Assembly (NCBI RefSeq): GCF_025847275.1
Contig: NZ_JAOZEV010000005.1
Coordinates: forward strand, 1-64,000
DNA: 64,000 nucleotides
Direction of reading: 5' to 3'
From: Flavobacterium frigoritolerans
GTDB lineage: Bacteria > Bacteroidota > Bacteroidia > Flavobacteriales > Flavobacteriaceae
Positions 33,785 to 43,300 of this stretch are shown one piece after another. Numbering within the stretch: position 1 is the stretch's first letter; each line of letters starts with the position of its first letter. Both the position numbers and the translations under genes were made by a program. Under the pieces are notes generated by a model. That model worked only from the letters and a program-made list of their open reading frames with translations. It was not told where the DNA came from and did not search any database.

Positions 33785-34987
33785 ATGGTAAAAGGAGTTG
33801 CTATAACTGGAATGGGAATAATCTCTTCAATCGGAAATTCGGTTGAGGAAAATTATATTTCATTAATAAATAACAAAGCTGCTATAACAACTATCGAGAA
33901 CATTTCGACAGTTCATGCGAATAGTATTAAGGTTGGAGAAATAAAAAAAACCAATGCTGAGTTAATTGCACAATTACAACTCGACAAAGAAAGCAACTTT
34001 TCAAGAACAGCCTTACTTGGTCTTATTGCTGTCAAAGAAGCTGTTGCAAATGCAGGAATTACATCAATTAATGAATATAAAACAGGATTAATTTCGGCAA
34101 CCACCGTTGGCGGAATGGATATGACCGAAAAGTATTATTATGACTATTTTGAAAATCCCGAAGTACGAAAATACATTATTAGTCATAATTGTGGAGATGT
34201 AGCTCAAAAAATTGCCTCCGAAATTGGATTAAAAGGCATGGTTACAACAATAAGTACCGCTTGTTCTTCGGCTGCAAATGCAATTATGCTTGGTGCACGA
34301 TTGATAAAGACTGGAAAACTAGACCGTGTAATTGTTGGCGGAACCGATGCTTTGGCAAAATTTACAATCAATGGTTTCAAGACTTTAATGATATTATCCG
34401 ATGGTTATAACAAACCTTTTGATGATGAACGCAAAGGGTTAAACTTAGGTGAAGCCTCTGCTTTTTTAGTTTTAGAATCTGATGAAATTGTAAAAAAAGA
34501 AAACAAAAAAGTACTCGCTCGTGTTTCGGGTTATGGCAATGCCAATGATGCATTTCATCAAACCGCTTCGTCTGAAAATGGTGATGGTGCTTACCTTGCT
34601 ATGAAAAAAGCATTTAATGTTGCAGCTTTAGATCCAAGCGAAATAGATTATATAAATGTTCATGGAACAGCAACTCCTAATAATGATTTATCAGAAGGAA
34701 GAGCCATTCTTAGAATATACTACGAAAAATCTGTTCCTGATTTTAGCTCGACTAAACCTTTTACAGGTCATACACTAGCAGCAGCAGCAGCAATCGAAGC
34801 TGTTTATAGCATACTTGCCATTCAGAACAATGTGGTTTTCCCTAGTTTAAATTTCGAAACACCGATGCAGGAATTTAACTTGACACCACAAACAACATTA
34901 AAACATAAAAATATCGAGCACGTATTATCCAATTCTTTCGGATTTGGCGGTAATTGTTCCACTCTTATATTTTCTAAAAACAAATGA
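33785..34987 (+). CDS. beta-ketoacyl-ACP synthase (pigment cluster, active; ApeO-like)
   Basis: 400-residue condensing enzyme with Cys160 (STACSSAANAIMLG), NVHGTATPNND and KPFTGHTLAAAAAIEAV, so the triad is complete. The following gene is a ketosynthase homologue without Cys that overlaps its stop by four bases, which is the arrangement of heterodimeric ketosynthase/chain-length-factor pairs such as ApeO:ApeC. This pair is the best candidate for the main polyene-extending enzyme. Confidence 0.92.
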   Translation: MVKGVAITGMGIISSIGNSVEENYISLINNKAAITTIENISTVHANSIKVGEIKKTNAELIAQLQLDKESNFSRTALLGLIAVKEAVANAGITSINEYKTGLISATTVGGMDMTEKYYYDYFENPEVRKYIISHNCGDVAQKIASEIGLKGMVTTISTACSSAANAIMLGARLIKTGKLDRVIVGGTDALAKFTINGFKTLMILSDGYNKPFDDERKGLNLGEASAFLVLESDEIVKKENKKVLARVSGYGNANDAFHQTASSENGDGAYLAMKKAFNVAALDPSEIDYINVHGTATPNNDLSEGRAILRIYYEKSVPDFSSTKPFTGHTLAAAAAIEAVYSILAIQNNVVFPSLNFETPMQEFNLTPQTTLKHKNIEHVLSNSFGFGGNCSTLIFSKNK

Positions 34988-36045
34988 GAAAGACATATAT
35001 AAATGGTACAGGTTGTCTTTCAGCTCAAAAAACATTTGATACTGTTTTTTTGGAAGATGCCGAATGGAATAAAAATGACAATGTTTTATTTTTAAAAAAA
35101 CCGGTTTACAAAGATTTTATTTCTCCAATTGCAAGCCGAAGAATGGCTAATGGAATCAAAAACGGAATCGTAGCTTCGGCTTATGCCATGAAAGAAGCCA
35201 ATGTTACAAATGTCGATGCTATTATTACTGGAACTGGAATGGGTTGCATCGAGGATACTGAAAAATTCTTAAAAGCAATCATCGATAATAACGAAGAGTT
35301 TTTAACACCAACTGCTTTTATACAATCAACACATAATACCGTTGGAGCACAAATTGCCCTTACAATGCAATGCAAAGGATATAATTTTACTTATGTAAAT
35401 GGCGCAATCTCTTTTGAGTCGGGTCTTTTAGATGCTAAAATGCAAATAGAAGAAAATGAAGCCAACTCAATATTAGTTGGCGGAGTTGATGAAAATGGTG
35501 ATCATATACTATCTCTTTTTAAGTTAGCTGGTTATATAAAAGAAGACAGAAAAGAACCGTACCAACTTTTAAACGAAACTACAAAAGGATATATTCATGG
35601 AGAAGGAGCTTGTTTTTTTGTTTTAGAAAATGAAAAAAAAGAGAGTACTTACGCTCAACTCGTAGATTTAGAAATTAAAAATGTACTACAAGAAGATGAA
35701 ATTGAAACTGAAATTATTGATTTTCTTAAATTGAATAATTTAGAAATTTCAGACATCGATGCTATCATTTTAGGCTTTAATGGAGATGTTGAATTTGATT
35801 CCTATTATAAAAATTTAGCAGAAAATGCTTTCGCGAACACGCCACAGATTTACTACAAACATTTATGTGGAGAATACAATACTGCTTCTGCCTTTGGGTT
35901 ATGGACAGGTTCAAAAATCATTAAGACACAGACAATCCCAGAACTAATTAAATCAAATTCGATAGAAAGACCTGCATATAATACTATTTTATTATACAAT
36001 CAGTTAAACGGAAAAGATCATAGTTTTACATTAATTTCAAAATGA
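34984..36045 (+). CDS. ketosynthase-like chain-length factor, catalytic Cys missing
   Basis: 353 residues with a ketosynthase fold, but the active-site motif reads YVNGAISFESG, with Ile142 where Cys is expected; the first His motif (HGTxxP) is also absent (ILGFNGDVEFDS in its place). A GEGACFFVLEN segment and HLCGEYNTASAFGLWTG at the C terminus remain. Such proteins pair with an active ketosynthase to set chain length. ATGA overlap with the active ketosynthase upstream and with the deacetylase downstream. Confidence 0.87.
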   Translation: MRKTYINGTGCLSAQKTFDTVFLEDAEWNKNDNVLFLKKPVYKDFISPIASRRMANGIKNGIVASAYAMKEANVTNVDAIITGTGMGCIEDTEKFLKAIIDNNEEFLTPTAFIQSTHNTVGAQIALTMQCKGYNFTYVNGAISFESGLLDAKMQIEENEANSILVGGVDENGDHILSLFKLAGYIKEDRKEPYQLLNETTKGYIHGEGACFFVLENEKKESTYAQLVDLEIKNVLQEDEIETEIIDFLKLNNLEISDIDAIILGFNGDVEFDSYYKNLAENAFANTPQIYYKHLCGEYNTASAFGLWTGSKIIKTQTIPELIKSNSIERPAYNTILLYNQLNGKDHSFTLISK

Positions 36046-36818
36046 TAACACACACAAAAACTGCTGTATTTTTTATCATCCTATTGCTTTTATTGCTTCT
36101 TACGAAACTTTATATAGCAATCAATTTTTGGTGGTTTATCCTAATTGGAATAATTTGGTTGAGTATAGTAGCAATAAACTCAGCACAAATAAAATCCAAC
36201 TATCATGTAAAGGCTTATTGTAATAACCCATCGCTAACCGAAAAGAAAATTGCTTTAACATTTGATGATGGCCCAAGCGATATCACTTTAGAGATTTTAG
36301 ATGTTTTAAAAAAATACGATGTAAAAGCTACTTTTTTTTGTATTGGGAAAAACATTGAGAAATATCCAGAAATCATAGAACGTATTTTATCCGAAGGGCA
36401 TCTTGTTGGAAATCACTCATACAATCATTCTCCTTTTTTTGATTTTTACAATGCTAAAAAAATACTGGAAGAAATTAATAAAACTGATGCACTTCTGGAA
36501 AAATTCACCTCAAAGAAAATACAATTCTTCAGACCTCCTTATGGCGTAACAACTCCATCTATTCGCAGAGCCATAAAATTAAGTGGGCATAAAGTAATTG
36601 GTTGGAATATACGATCGCTTGATGGCGGAATCAAAGACCAAAAAATCATTTACAATCGTATTATAAAACGCCTTTCTCCCGGCGGAATCGTACTTTTGCA
36701 CGATACGGCTAAACATTCGGTTTTGGTCTTGGAACAGTTCTTGCAGTTCCTGCAACAAAACAATTATACCGTGATTACGGTTGAAAAACTTTTGAATCTT
36801 AAAGCATATGAGAACTAA
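36042..36818 (+). CDS. membrane-anchored polysaccharide deacetylase (NodB type)
   Basis: 258 residues: two hydrophobic N-terminal helices (about 10-45) then a NodB domain with LTFDDGPSD (metal Asp pair), GNHSYNHS (metal His pair), FFRPPYG and VLLHDTAKHSVLVL. Acts on acetylated sugars or related amides. A sugar deacetylase in a polyene cluster suggests that the pigment carrier is glycosylated or GlcNAc-linked, alongside the GT2 gene at 39,205; this is inference. Overlaps its neighbours by four and eleven bases. Confidence 0.88.
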   Translation: MITHTKTAVFFIILLLLLLLTKLYIAINFWWFILIGIIWLSIVAINSAQIKSNYHVKAYCNNPSLTEKKIALTFDDGPSDITLEILDVLKKYDVKATFFCIGKNIEKYPEIIERILSEGHLVGNHSYNHSPFFDFYNAKKILEEINKTDALLEKFTSKKIQFFRPPYGVTTPSIRRAIKLSGHKVIGWNIRSLDGGIKDQKIIYNRIIKRLSPGGIVLLHDTAKHSVLVLEQFLQFLQQNNYTVITVEKLLNLKAYEN

Positions 36819-37443
36819 AATATATTTATTCGCTATTATTCTGAATCTGTTCGCTTGGAACTCTTCCGCACAAGAACAAAAAATGTCTGATGGTGAAATC
36901 ACAACTTTCAAACAATCGGTTAATGTAGTTTCTAAAAAGATAAAAACATTAAGTACTGATTTTGTACAATACAAACATTTGGATTTTTTATCCAAGGATA
37001 TTGAAACATCTGGGAAGATGATTTTTAAAGAACCTAGCTTGTTGCAATGGCAATACAAGAAACCGTACAATTATACTATTGTCTTTAAAAATGGTAAAAT
37101 ATTGATTAATGACGAAGGTAAAAAAAGTGCTGTAGATATTGGAAACAGCAAAATTTTTGGTCGAATAAATAAACTAATTGTAGGTAGCGTAAGCGGCGAT
37201 ATGTTTGACGATAAAGAATTCATTATCAGCTATTTTAAATCAAAAAATCAGAATATTGCCAAGTTCATTCCAAAAGATGTAACTTTAAAGAAATACATTA
37301 AACAAATAGAATTAACTTTTGATAAAGAAGACGCTACAGTTGTTCAGGTAAAACTGCTTGAATCATCTGAAGATTATACTCGAATTGTACTTAAAAACAA
37401 AGTGATAAATGCAAAAATCGACGACTCCGTTTTTACTAATTAA
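36808..37443 (+). CDS. LolA-like outer-membrane lipoprotein carrier
   Basis: 211 residues with a signal peptide (IYLFAIILNLFAWNSSAQ). The LolA-type concave beta-sheet signatures are visible: LSTDFVQYKHLDFLSKDIETSGKMIFKEP and SLLQWQYKKPYNYTIVFKNG. Such pigment-cluster LolA homologues are thought to carry the lipid-linked polyene across the periplasm. It overlaps the upstream deacetylase by eleven bases and the downstream lipoprotein gene by 35 bases. Confidence 0.85.
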   Translation: MRTKIYLFAIILNLFAWNSSAQEQKMSDGEITTFKQSVNVVSKKIKTLSTDFVQYKHLDFLSKDIETSGKMIFKEPSLLQWQYKKPYNYTIVFKNGKILINDEGKKSAVDIGNSKIFGRINKLIVGSVSGDMFDDKEFIISYFKSKNQNIAKFIPKDVTLKKYIKQIELTFDKEDATVVQVKLLESSEDYTRIVLKNKVINAKIDDSVFTN

Positions 37444-38047
37444 TTGTTTTTTAGTCTGTTTCCTGTTTTCTTGTGGTCAAAAAATCACGAGAAATTACAC
37501 TCCAAAACCATTAGAAAAAACATCTTATGAAGCACCTTACTTTTCTAGTCCCGAAATTGATTATGTATATAAAGCAAACATAACCGTTTATGGACATGAA
37601 TTATCAGGAATATTTATTGCAAAAAAAATAAATGATACTACACATAGAGTTGTATTTACAACCGAATTTGGCAATAAATTACTAGACTTTGAAATTTCGG
37701 AAGCTAGCTTTAAAGTCAACTCAATTGTATCCGAATTAGACCGGAAGATTCTTATTTCGACCTTAAAAAAAGATTTTCGATTGCTCCTTAGAAAAGATTA
37801 CTTGATCGAAAAACAATTTGAAGATCAAACCAATACTATTTACCAATCTAAAGATGACAAACAATATAATTTTATTTTTTTATCTAAAGACAATCAAAAA
37901 CTAGAGAAAGTAATACATGCCTCTCAAACAAAAGAAAAGATAACTATTCTTTTTAGTTCAGAAAACAATAATTTTGCAGAAAAAATTGAGATTTTACATC
38001 AAAATATAAAGTTAAAAATTGAATTGAATTATTTTAAGTCAGAGTAA
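37409..38047 (+). CDS. lipoprotein of the pigment cluster, unknown function
   Basis: 212 residues. Signal peptide with lipobox (LINCFLVCFLFSCGQK, Cys at about 22), so it is a lipoprotein. The mature part is a beta-rich domain (DYVYKANITVYGHELSGIFIAKKIN, HRVVFTTEFGNKLLDFEI) that looks like a LolB-like lipid-binding barrel, though I see no definite motif. Its 35-bp overlap with the LolA-like gene argues that the two work together in transport to the outer membrane. Confidence 0.75.
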   Translation: MQKSTTPFLLINCFLVCFLFSCGQKITRNYTPKPLEKTSYEAPYFSSPEIDYVYKANITVYGHELSGIFIAKKINDTTHRVVFTTEFGNKLLDFEISEASFKVNSIVSELDRKILISTLKKDFRLLLRKDYLIEKQFEDQTNTIYQSKDDKQYNFIFLSKDNQKLEKVIHASQTKEKITILFSSENNNFAEKIEILHQNIKLKIELNYFKSE

Positions 38048-38078
38048 AATTTAAACTAATTATCTAAATTAAATCAAA

Positions 38079-38687
38079 ATGAGAAAATTAACCTTAATTG
38101 CATTTATATTTTTTATCGGCTTTATAAAATCTCATGCACAAGTAACCGTTAGTCCGGGAATTCGTGGTGGTTTAAATGTTTCAAACTTAACCAATTTTGG
38201 GTCTAGTAACTCAAAAACAGATTTTTATGCTGGTGGATTAATAGCTATAAAATTCAACAAATATTTTACACTTCAGCCAGAACTAACTTACACAAGACAA
38301 GGAGCAGAAGCGCGTGAATATTTTATAGGATCAGGCAGATCAAGTAAAAGAACCTACGAATTAAATTATATTTCATTAGGTGCAGTTGCTAAATATCATT
38401 TTACCGGAGGTGGATTTCATATAATAGGCGGCCCTTCAATAGATTTTAAAGTTAACGACAATTTTCCTTCATACGATTACGATCCTGTCGGAGTTGACCT
38501 TGCTTTCGTTAGTGGTATTGGATATACTTTACCCAATGGCTTAACTTTTGAAGCAAGATTTAAACAAGGATTAGTCGATATTTACGGATATGATGGTATT
38601 GATAATGGATACGATTACTACTACGATACTATTATCTTAAATCAAGTATTTCAACTTGGAATTACCTATACATTCAAAGTAAAATAA
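38079..38687 (+). CDS. outer-membrane beta-barrel protein (porin family)
   Basis: 202 residues with a signal peptide (LTLIAFIFFIGFIKSHAQ). The repeating pattern of beta strands (FYAGGLIAIKFNKYFTLQPELTYTRQG, ELNYISLGAVAKYHF, GLTFEARFKQG) and a C-terminal aromatic strand (FQLGITYTFKVK) mark a small eight-strand outer-membrane barrel of the PorT/porin type frequent in Bacteroidota. No ligand site can be named. The next gene starts nine bases later. Confidence 0.85.
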   Translation: MRKLTLIAFIFFIGFIKSHAQVTVSPGIRGGLNVSNLTNFGSSNSKTDFYAGGLIAIKFNKYFTLQPELTYTRQGAEAREYFIGSGRSSKRTYELNYISLGAVAKYHFTGGGFHIIGGPSIDFKVNDNFPSYDYDPVGVDLAFVSGIGYTLPNGLTFEARFKQGLVDIYGYDGIDNGYDYYYDTIILNQVFQLGITYTFKVK

Positions 38688-38696
38688 AAACACATC

Positions 38697-39068
38697 ATGG
38701 TTTTAAAAGACTTTTATAAAATCCTTTCATTAGAAAACTCAAATGGTTCCATATATGATGCTGTCATTTTGGTAAATGACAAACATGACGTCTTTAAAGG
38801 TCATTTTCCAGACAATCCTATAATGCCAGGAGTATGCATGATTCAGATTATAAAAGAACTTTCAGAAACAATCACCCAAAGTAACTTAACGATGCAAACA
38901 CTTAGTAATGCAAAATTTATGGCGTTAATCAATCCCGAAGTTACACCCAAATTGCGTTTAGAATTGGATATTACAACAACCAAAGATGGTTTGGTAAAAG
39001 TAAAAAACACCACTTATTTTAACGAAACAATTGCTGTAAAACTAAGTAATGTTTATAAAAAAACGTAA
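38697..39068 (+). CDS. 3-hydroxyacyl-ACP dehydratase (hotdog, ApeI-like)
   Basis: 123 residues. The full catalytic stretch HDVFKGHFPDNPIMPGVCMIQ is present, with the active-site His in GHFP. Dehydrates the 3-hydroxyacyl chain in each polyene round. Shorter than FabZ, like ApeI. It complements the altered hotdog protein at 29,785. Confidence 0.88.
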   Translation: MVLKDFYKILSLENSNGSIYDAVILVNDKHDVFKGHFPDNPIMPGVCMIQIIKELSETITQSNLTMQTLSNAKFMALINPEVTPKLRLELDITTTKDGLVKVKNTTYFNETIAVKLSNVYKKT

Positions 39069-39204
39069 CTATAAAACTAGTACTAAAGGGTATAGTGATC
39101 AGGATACTATACTAAAAGAATATTTAAAAAACTTTATCCTAGAATCTAAAAGTTTTTCCACAACAGAAAAACTAACGATAAAGTAATTAAAGAAAAACCA
39201 CAAA

Positions 39205-40380
39205 ATGAAACCTATTCTATCTCAAGAAGAACAACTTGCTCAAACTAATTTTTGTGTTATTGTACCCACATACAACAACAACAAAACGTTGGAGAAAGTA
39301 CTTCATTCAATTTTGACCTACACCAAGAATATTATTGTAGTCAATGACGGATCTACAGATAGAACAAGTCTAATTTTGGGAAAATTTCCACAACTCATTC
39401 AAATTCACCATCCCGAAAACCAAGGAAAGGGAATTGCATTGCAAAACGGGTTTAATAAGGCAATTGCTTTAAATTACGAATATGCAATAACAATCGATTC
39501 CGATGGGCAACATTTTGCTTCGGATATTCCTTCGTTTATCGATGCTATCCAAAACGAACCAAATACATTACTTATTGGTAGTCGTAATATGGCGCAGGAA
39601 AATGTACCTAAAAAAAGTAGCTTTGGAAATAAATTTTCAAACTTCTGGTTTTGGTTTGAAACAGGAATACGTCTTGAAGACACACAATCTGGATTTAGAT
39701 TATACCCTTTACGATTAATTCCCGAAAGGTATTACACTCCTAAATTTGAATTTGAAATCGAGATTATTGTACGTACCGCCTGGAAAGGCATTCCTGTTAA
39801 AAATATCCCAGTTAAAGTTTTGTACGATCCACTTGAGCGGGTTTCACATTTTCGCCCATTCAAGGATTTTACCAGAATTAGTATTTTAAATACTGTATTG
39901 GTAATTATTGCTCTTGTTTATATCAAACCAAGAGATTTAGTTCAGAAAATTAAAAAAAAAGGACTTAAAAAATTTCTTCTCGAGGATATTCTAGAAAGTG
40001 ACGAGTCAAATTTTAAAAAATCATCCGCAATCGCGTTAGGTGTATTTATTGGAATTTCACCCTTTTGGGGATTCCAAACGGTATTACTTCTTTTTTTAGC
40101 CACCTTATTCAAGCTCAATAAAGTCATAGCTTTTGTAGCTTCAAATATTAGTTTGCCTCCTTTGATTCCATTAGTAATATATGGATCTCTAAAAATGGGA
40201 AGCCTTTTTATATCAAACAATTCTTCCTCGATACAAAATGATTCAATGGTACTCGCTGACGTTTCAAAAAACATAACACAATATGTCATTGGAAGTCTTA
40301 TTTTAGCATCTCTAATGGCATTATTATTCGGATTAACATCGTACTTGATTTTAACATTATTTAGTACTCAAAAAAAATAA
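39205..40380 (+). CDS. family 2 glycosyltransferase fused to DUF2062
   Basis: 391 residues. N-terminal GT2 domain (about 10-235): CVIVPTYNNNKTL, VVNDGSTDRTS, TIDSDGQH (DxD), then a DUF2062 membrane domain (about 255-385) with SSAIALGVFIGISPFWGFQ and three hydrophobic helices. Dolichol-phosphate-mannose-synthase-like GT2 enzymes charge lipid carriers. In pigment clusters of Bacteroidota this fusion is expected to glycosylate or handle the carrier lipid; no proof here. The MMPL gene starts two bases after its stop. Confidence 0.88.
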   Translation: MKPILSQEEQLAQTNFCVIVPTYNNNKTLEKVLHSILTYTKNIIVVNDGSTDRTSLILGKFPQLIQIHHPENQGKGIALQNGFNKAIALNYEYAITIDSDGQHFASDIPSFIDAIQNEPNTLLIGSRNMAQENVPKKSSFGNKFSNFWFWFETGIRLEDTQSGFRLYPLRLIPERYYTPKFEFEIEIIVRTAWKGIPVKNIPVKVLYDPLERVSHFRPFKDFTRISILNTVLVIIALVYIKPRDLVQKIKKKGLKKFLLEDILESDESNFKKSSAIALGVFIGISPFWGFQTVLLLFLATLFKLNKVIAFVASNISLPPLIPLVIYGSLKMGSLFISNNSSSIQNDSMVLADVSKNITQYVIGSLILASLMALLFGLTSYLILTLFSTQKK

Positions 40381-40382
40381 GC

Positions 40383-43300
40383 ATGCATCATTATTTCTAC
40401 GCCATACATTTATTTGTAAATCGAAGAAAATCCCTCTCGGTTTTTCTGGCAATCGCATTGCTTTTTATATTTGTATTTTTTGCTTCAAAAATTAAATTTG
40501 AAGAAGATATTACCAAACTTATTCCAACAAACGACAAGACCGATGTTACTGCCAAAGTACTAAAACAGCTTAATTTCGCTGACAAGATTACAGTAATCTT
40601 TCAGCTTGAAAAAGGAGGAACAAATGAAGATTTAAAAGAAATGGCAGCAGTTTTTACTGATAGTATTGCCAAAACTTGTAAACCTTATATAACGGCTGTA
40701 CAAGGAAAAATAGACGAAGAGAACATTCAGGAAACCATCGATTTTGTTTACAACAATGTACCGCTTTTTCTGGATGATCAAGATTATGCAACCATACAAT
40801 CCAAACTGCAACAGGATAGTATTGCTGCAACAGTACAAGGAAATTACAAATCGATAATTTCGCCTTCGGGATTTATTACCAAAGATTTCATCTTACAAGA
40901 TCCTTTAGGGATTTCATTTATAGCTCTAAAAAAATTACAGCAATTAAATGTGGGTGATGATTTTACTCTCGATAATGGCTTTGTAATGACCAAAGACAAA
41001 AAGAAATTGTTGTTATTTATTACTTCTAATTTACCATCGAGCGAAACAGAGCAAAACTCTATTTTTGCTGCAAAGCTCAATACCATAAAAGACAATTTAA
41101 ACAAACAGTTTAAAACAAAAGCTTCAGTAAGTTATTTTGGTTCGGCACTTATTGCTGTTGCAAATGCCAACCAGATAAAAGGCGATATTGTACTTACTAC
41201 AACTATTGCAATGATTACCTTAATGCTTATTTTGATTTTGTTTTACCGAAAAGTATTTATCCCGTTAATCATTTTTCTTCCAACAGTATTTGGAGCGCTA
41301 TTTGCAATTGCATTTTTATACTTTGTGAAAGAAAAAATTTCAGCGATTTCACTCGGGATAGGTTCTATTCTATTGGGAATCACCATAGATTATTCCATAC
41401 ATATCTTAACACATTACAAGCATAATAGCGATGTAAAAACATTATACAAAGACATAACGATGCCAGTAATCATGAGCAGCTCTACAACTGCCGTTGCATT
41501 TTTATGTTTGCTTTTTGTAAAATCAGATGCACTAAACGACTTGGGGATTTTTGCTGCAGTAATTGTAATGGCATCTGCATTTTTCTCACTTCTCATTGTA
41601 CCACATTTATATAAACCAAAAGAAAATAATTTCGAACACAAGAAAAATGTGATTGATAAATTGGCTCATTTTTCATTTCATAACAATAAATTCCTAATTG
41701 GTTTTTGCGTACTTATTACCATCGTTTGTTGTTTTACTTATAACGATGTAGGATTCAACAACGATTTATCACAACTTAATTTTGTTCCAAAAGAAATTAA
41801 AGCTGCTGAAAAAAAGTTGGAAGAAAGTACAACAAGTTTAACTTCTAAAACAATTTATCTGGCTTCTTACGGAAATAGTATGGAAGAAGTTTTGCAAAAA
41901 AACAGTCAGCTTTTTGATGCTCTCGCAAAAGACAAACAACAAAATAAAATACTAAATTATAGTTCGGTAGGAGGAATTATGCTTTCGCAAAAAGAGCAAA
42001 AGCTAAAAATAGATAAATGGAATTCGTTTTGGGATGCCAATAAAAAACAGCTTTTAAAATCTAAATTAATAACCGAAGGAGCCAAACTTGGATTTAAACC
42101 TACAACATACACTGCCTTTTTTGACCATCTTGATACTAGCTTTAAACCCATTTCCTATCATGATTATTTAAAGATAAGTACTTTACAATTACAGGAATTT
42201 ATTAGTGAGAAAGATGGATTTTTCACCATTTCGACATTAGTAAAAGTCGCGCCTGAACAACGTGATACATTTGTAAAATCAGCATCTGCCAAAGACGGTT
42301 TACTGGCAATCGACCGTCAGCAAATGAATGAAACCTTTTTTAGTACGCTAAACAGCGACTTCAACTCTCTTGTAAATTATTCTTTTGTTGCAGTAATTCT
42401 TATTCTGTTCTTCTTTTTCAGAAGAGTCGAATTGGTAATCATAAGTTGTATCCCAATTGCATTAACCGGAATTGTAACTGCTGGTATCATGGGGATTTTT
42501 AATATCGAACTGAACATTTTCAGTATGATTGTATGCACCTTAATTTTCGGGCATGGTGTCGATTTTAGTATTTTTATGACTAGTGCATTACAGAAAGAAT
42601 ATACAACCGGAAAGAATGAAATTGCAATCTATAGAACATCAATTATTCTTGCGGTAATAACAACCATTCTAGGAATTGGCGCATTGATATTTGCCAAACA
42701 TCCTGCACTACAATCTATTTCGTCAATCTCATTAATTGGAGTATTTGCAGCACTAATCATTACGTTTATCTTTTATCCAATTTTATTCAAATTATTTTTG
42801 TCCAATCGCCCTAAAAATGGGAAAGCACCATTTCAAATTCGTTCCTTCATAAATGGTATATTCTCATTTTTGTATTATGGTCTTGGCGGAGTTTTAATGT
42901 CATTTTTTTGCTTGACAATCATGAAAATTCTTCCTTTAAAAGAGCAAACAAAAATGAACGGTTTTAGATATTTGATTTCAAAATTCATGAAATCAGTTTT
43001 ATATACAAATCCTTTCGTACGTAAAAAAGTGATTAATATTCATCATGAAAATTTCGAAAAACCTGCCGTAATTATTGCCAACCATTCTTCTTTTTTGGAT
43101 ATTCTGGCAGTTGGAATGCTGAGTCCAAAAATCATCTATCTCGTAAGCGACTGGGTTTATAATTCTCCTGTTTTTGGAGCAACTGTAAAAAAAGCTGGTT
43201 TTTATCCCGTGTCAGAAGGACTAGAAGGAGGTCTCGAACATTTACGAAAAAAAATAGACGAAGGATATTCGTTAATGGTATTTCCAGAAGGAACAAGATC

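Noticed and set aside
36579..37070. 163-codon minus-strand open frame
   Set aside because: It lies opposite the polysaccharide deacetylase and LolA-like genes, which have clear motifs; it is an antisense shadow.
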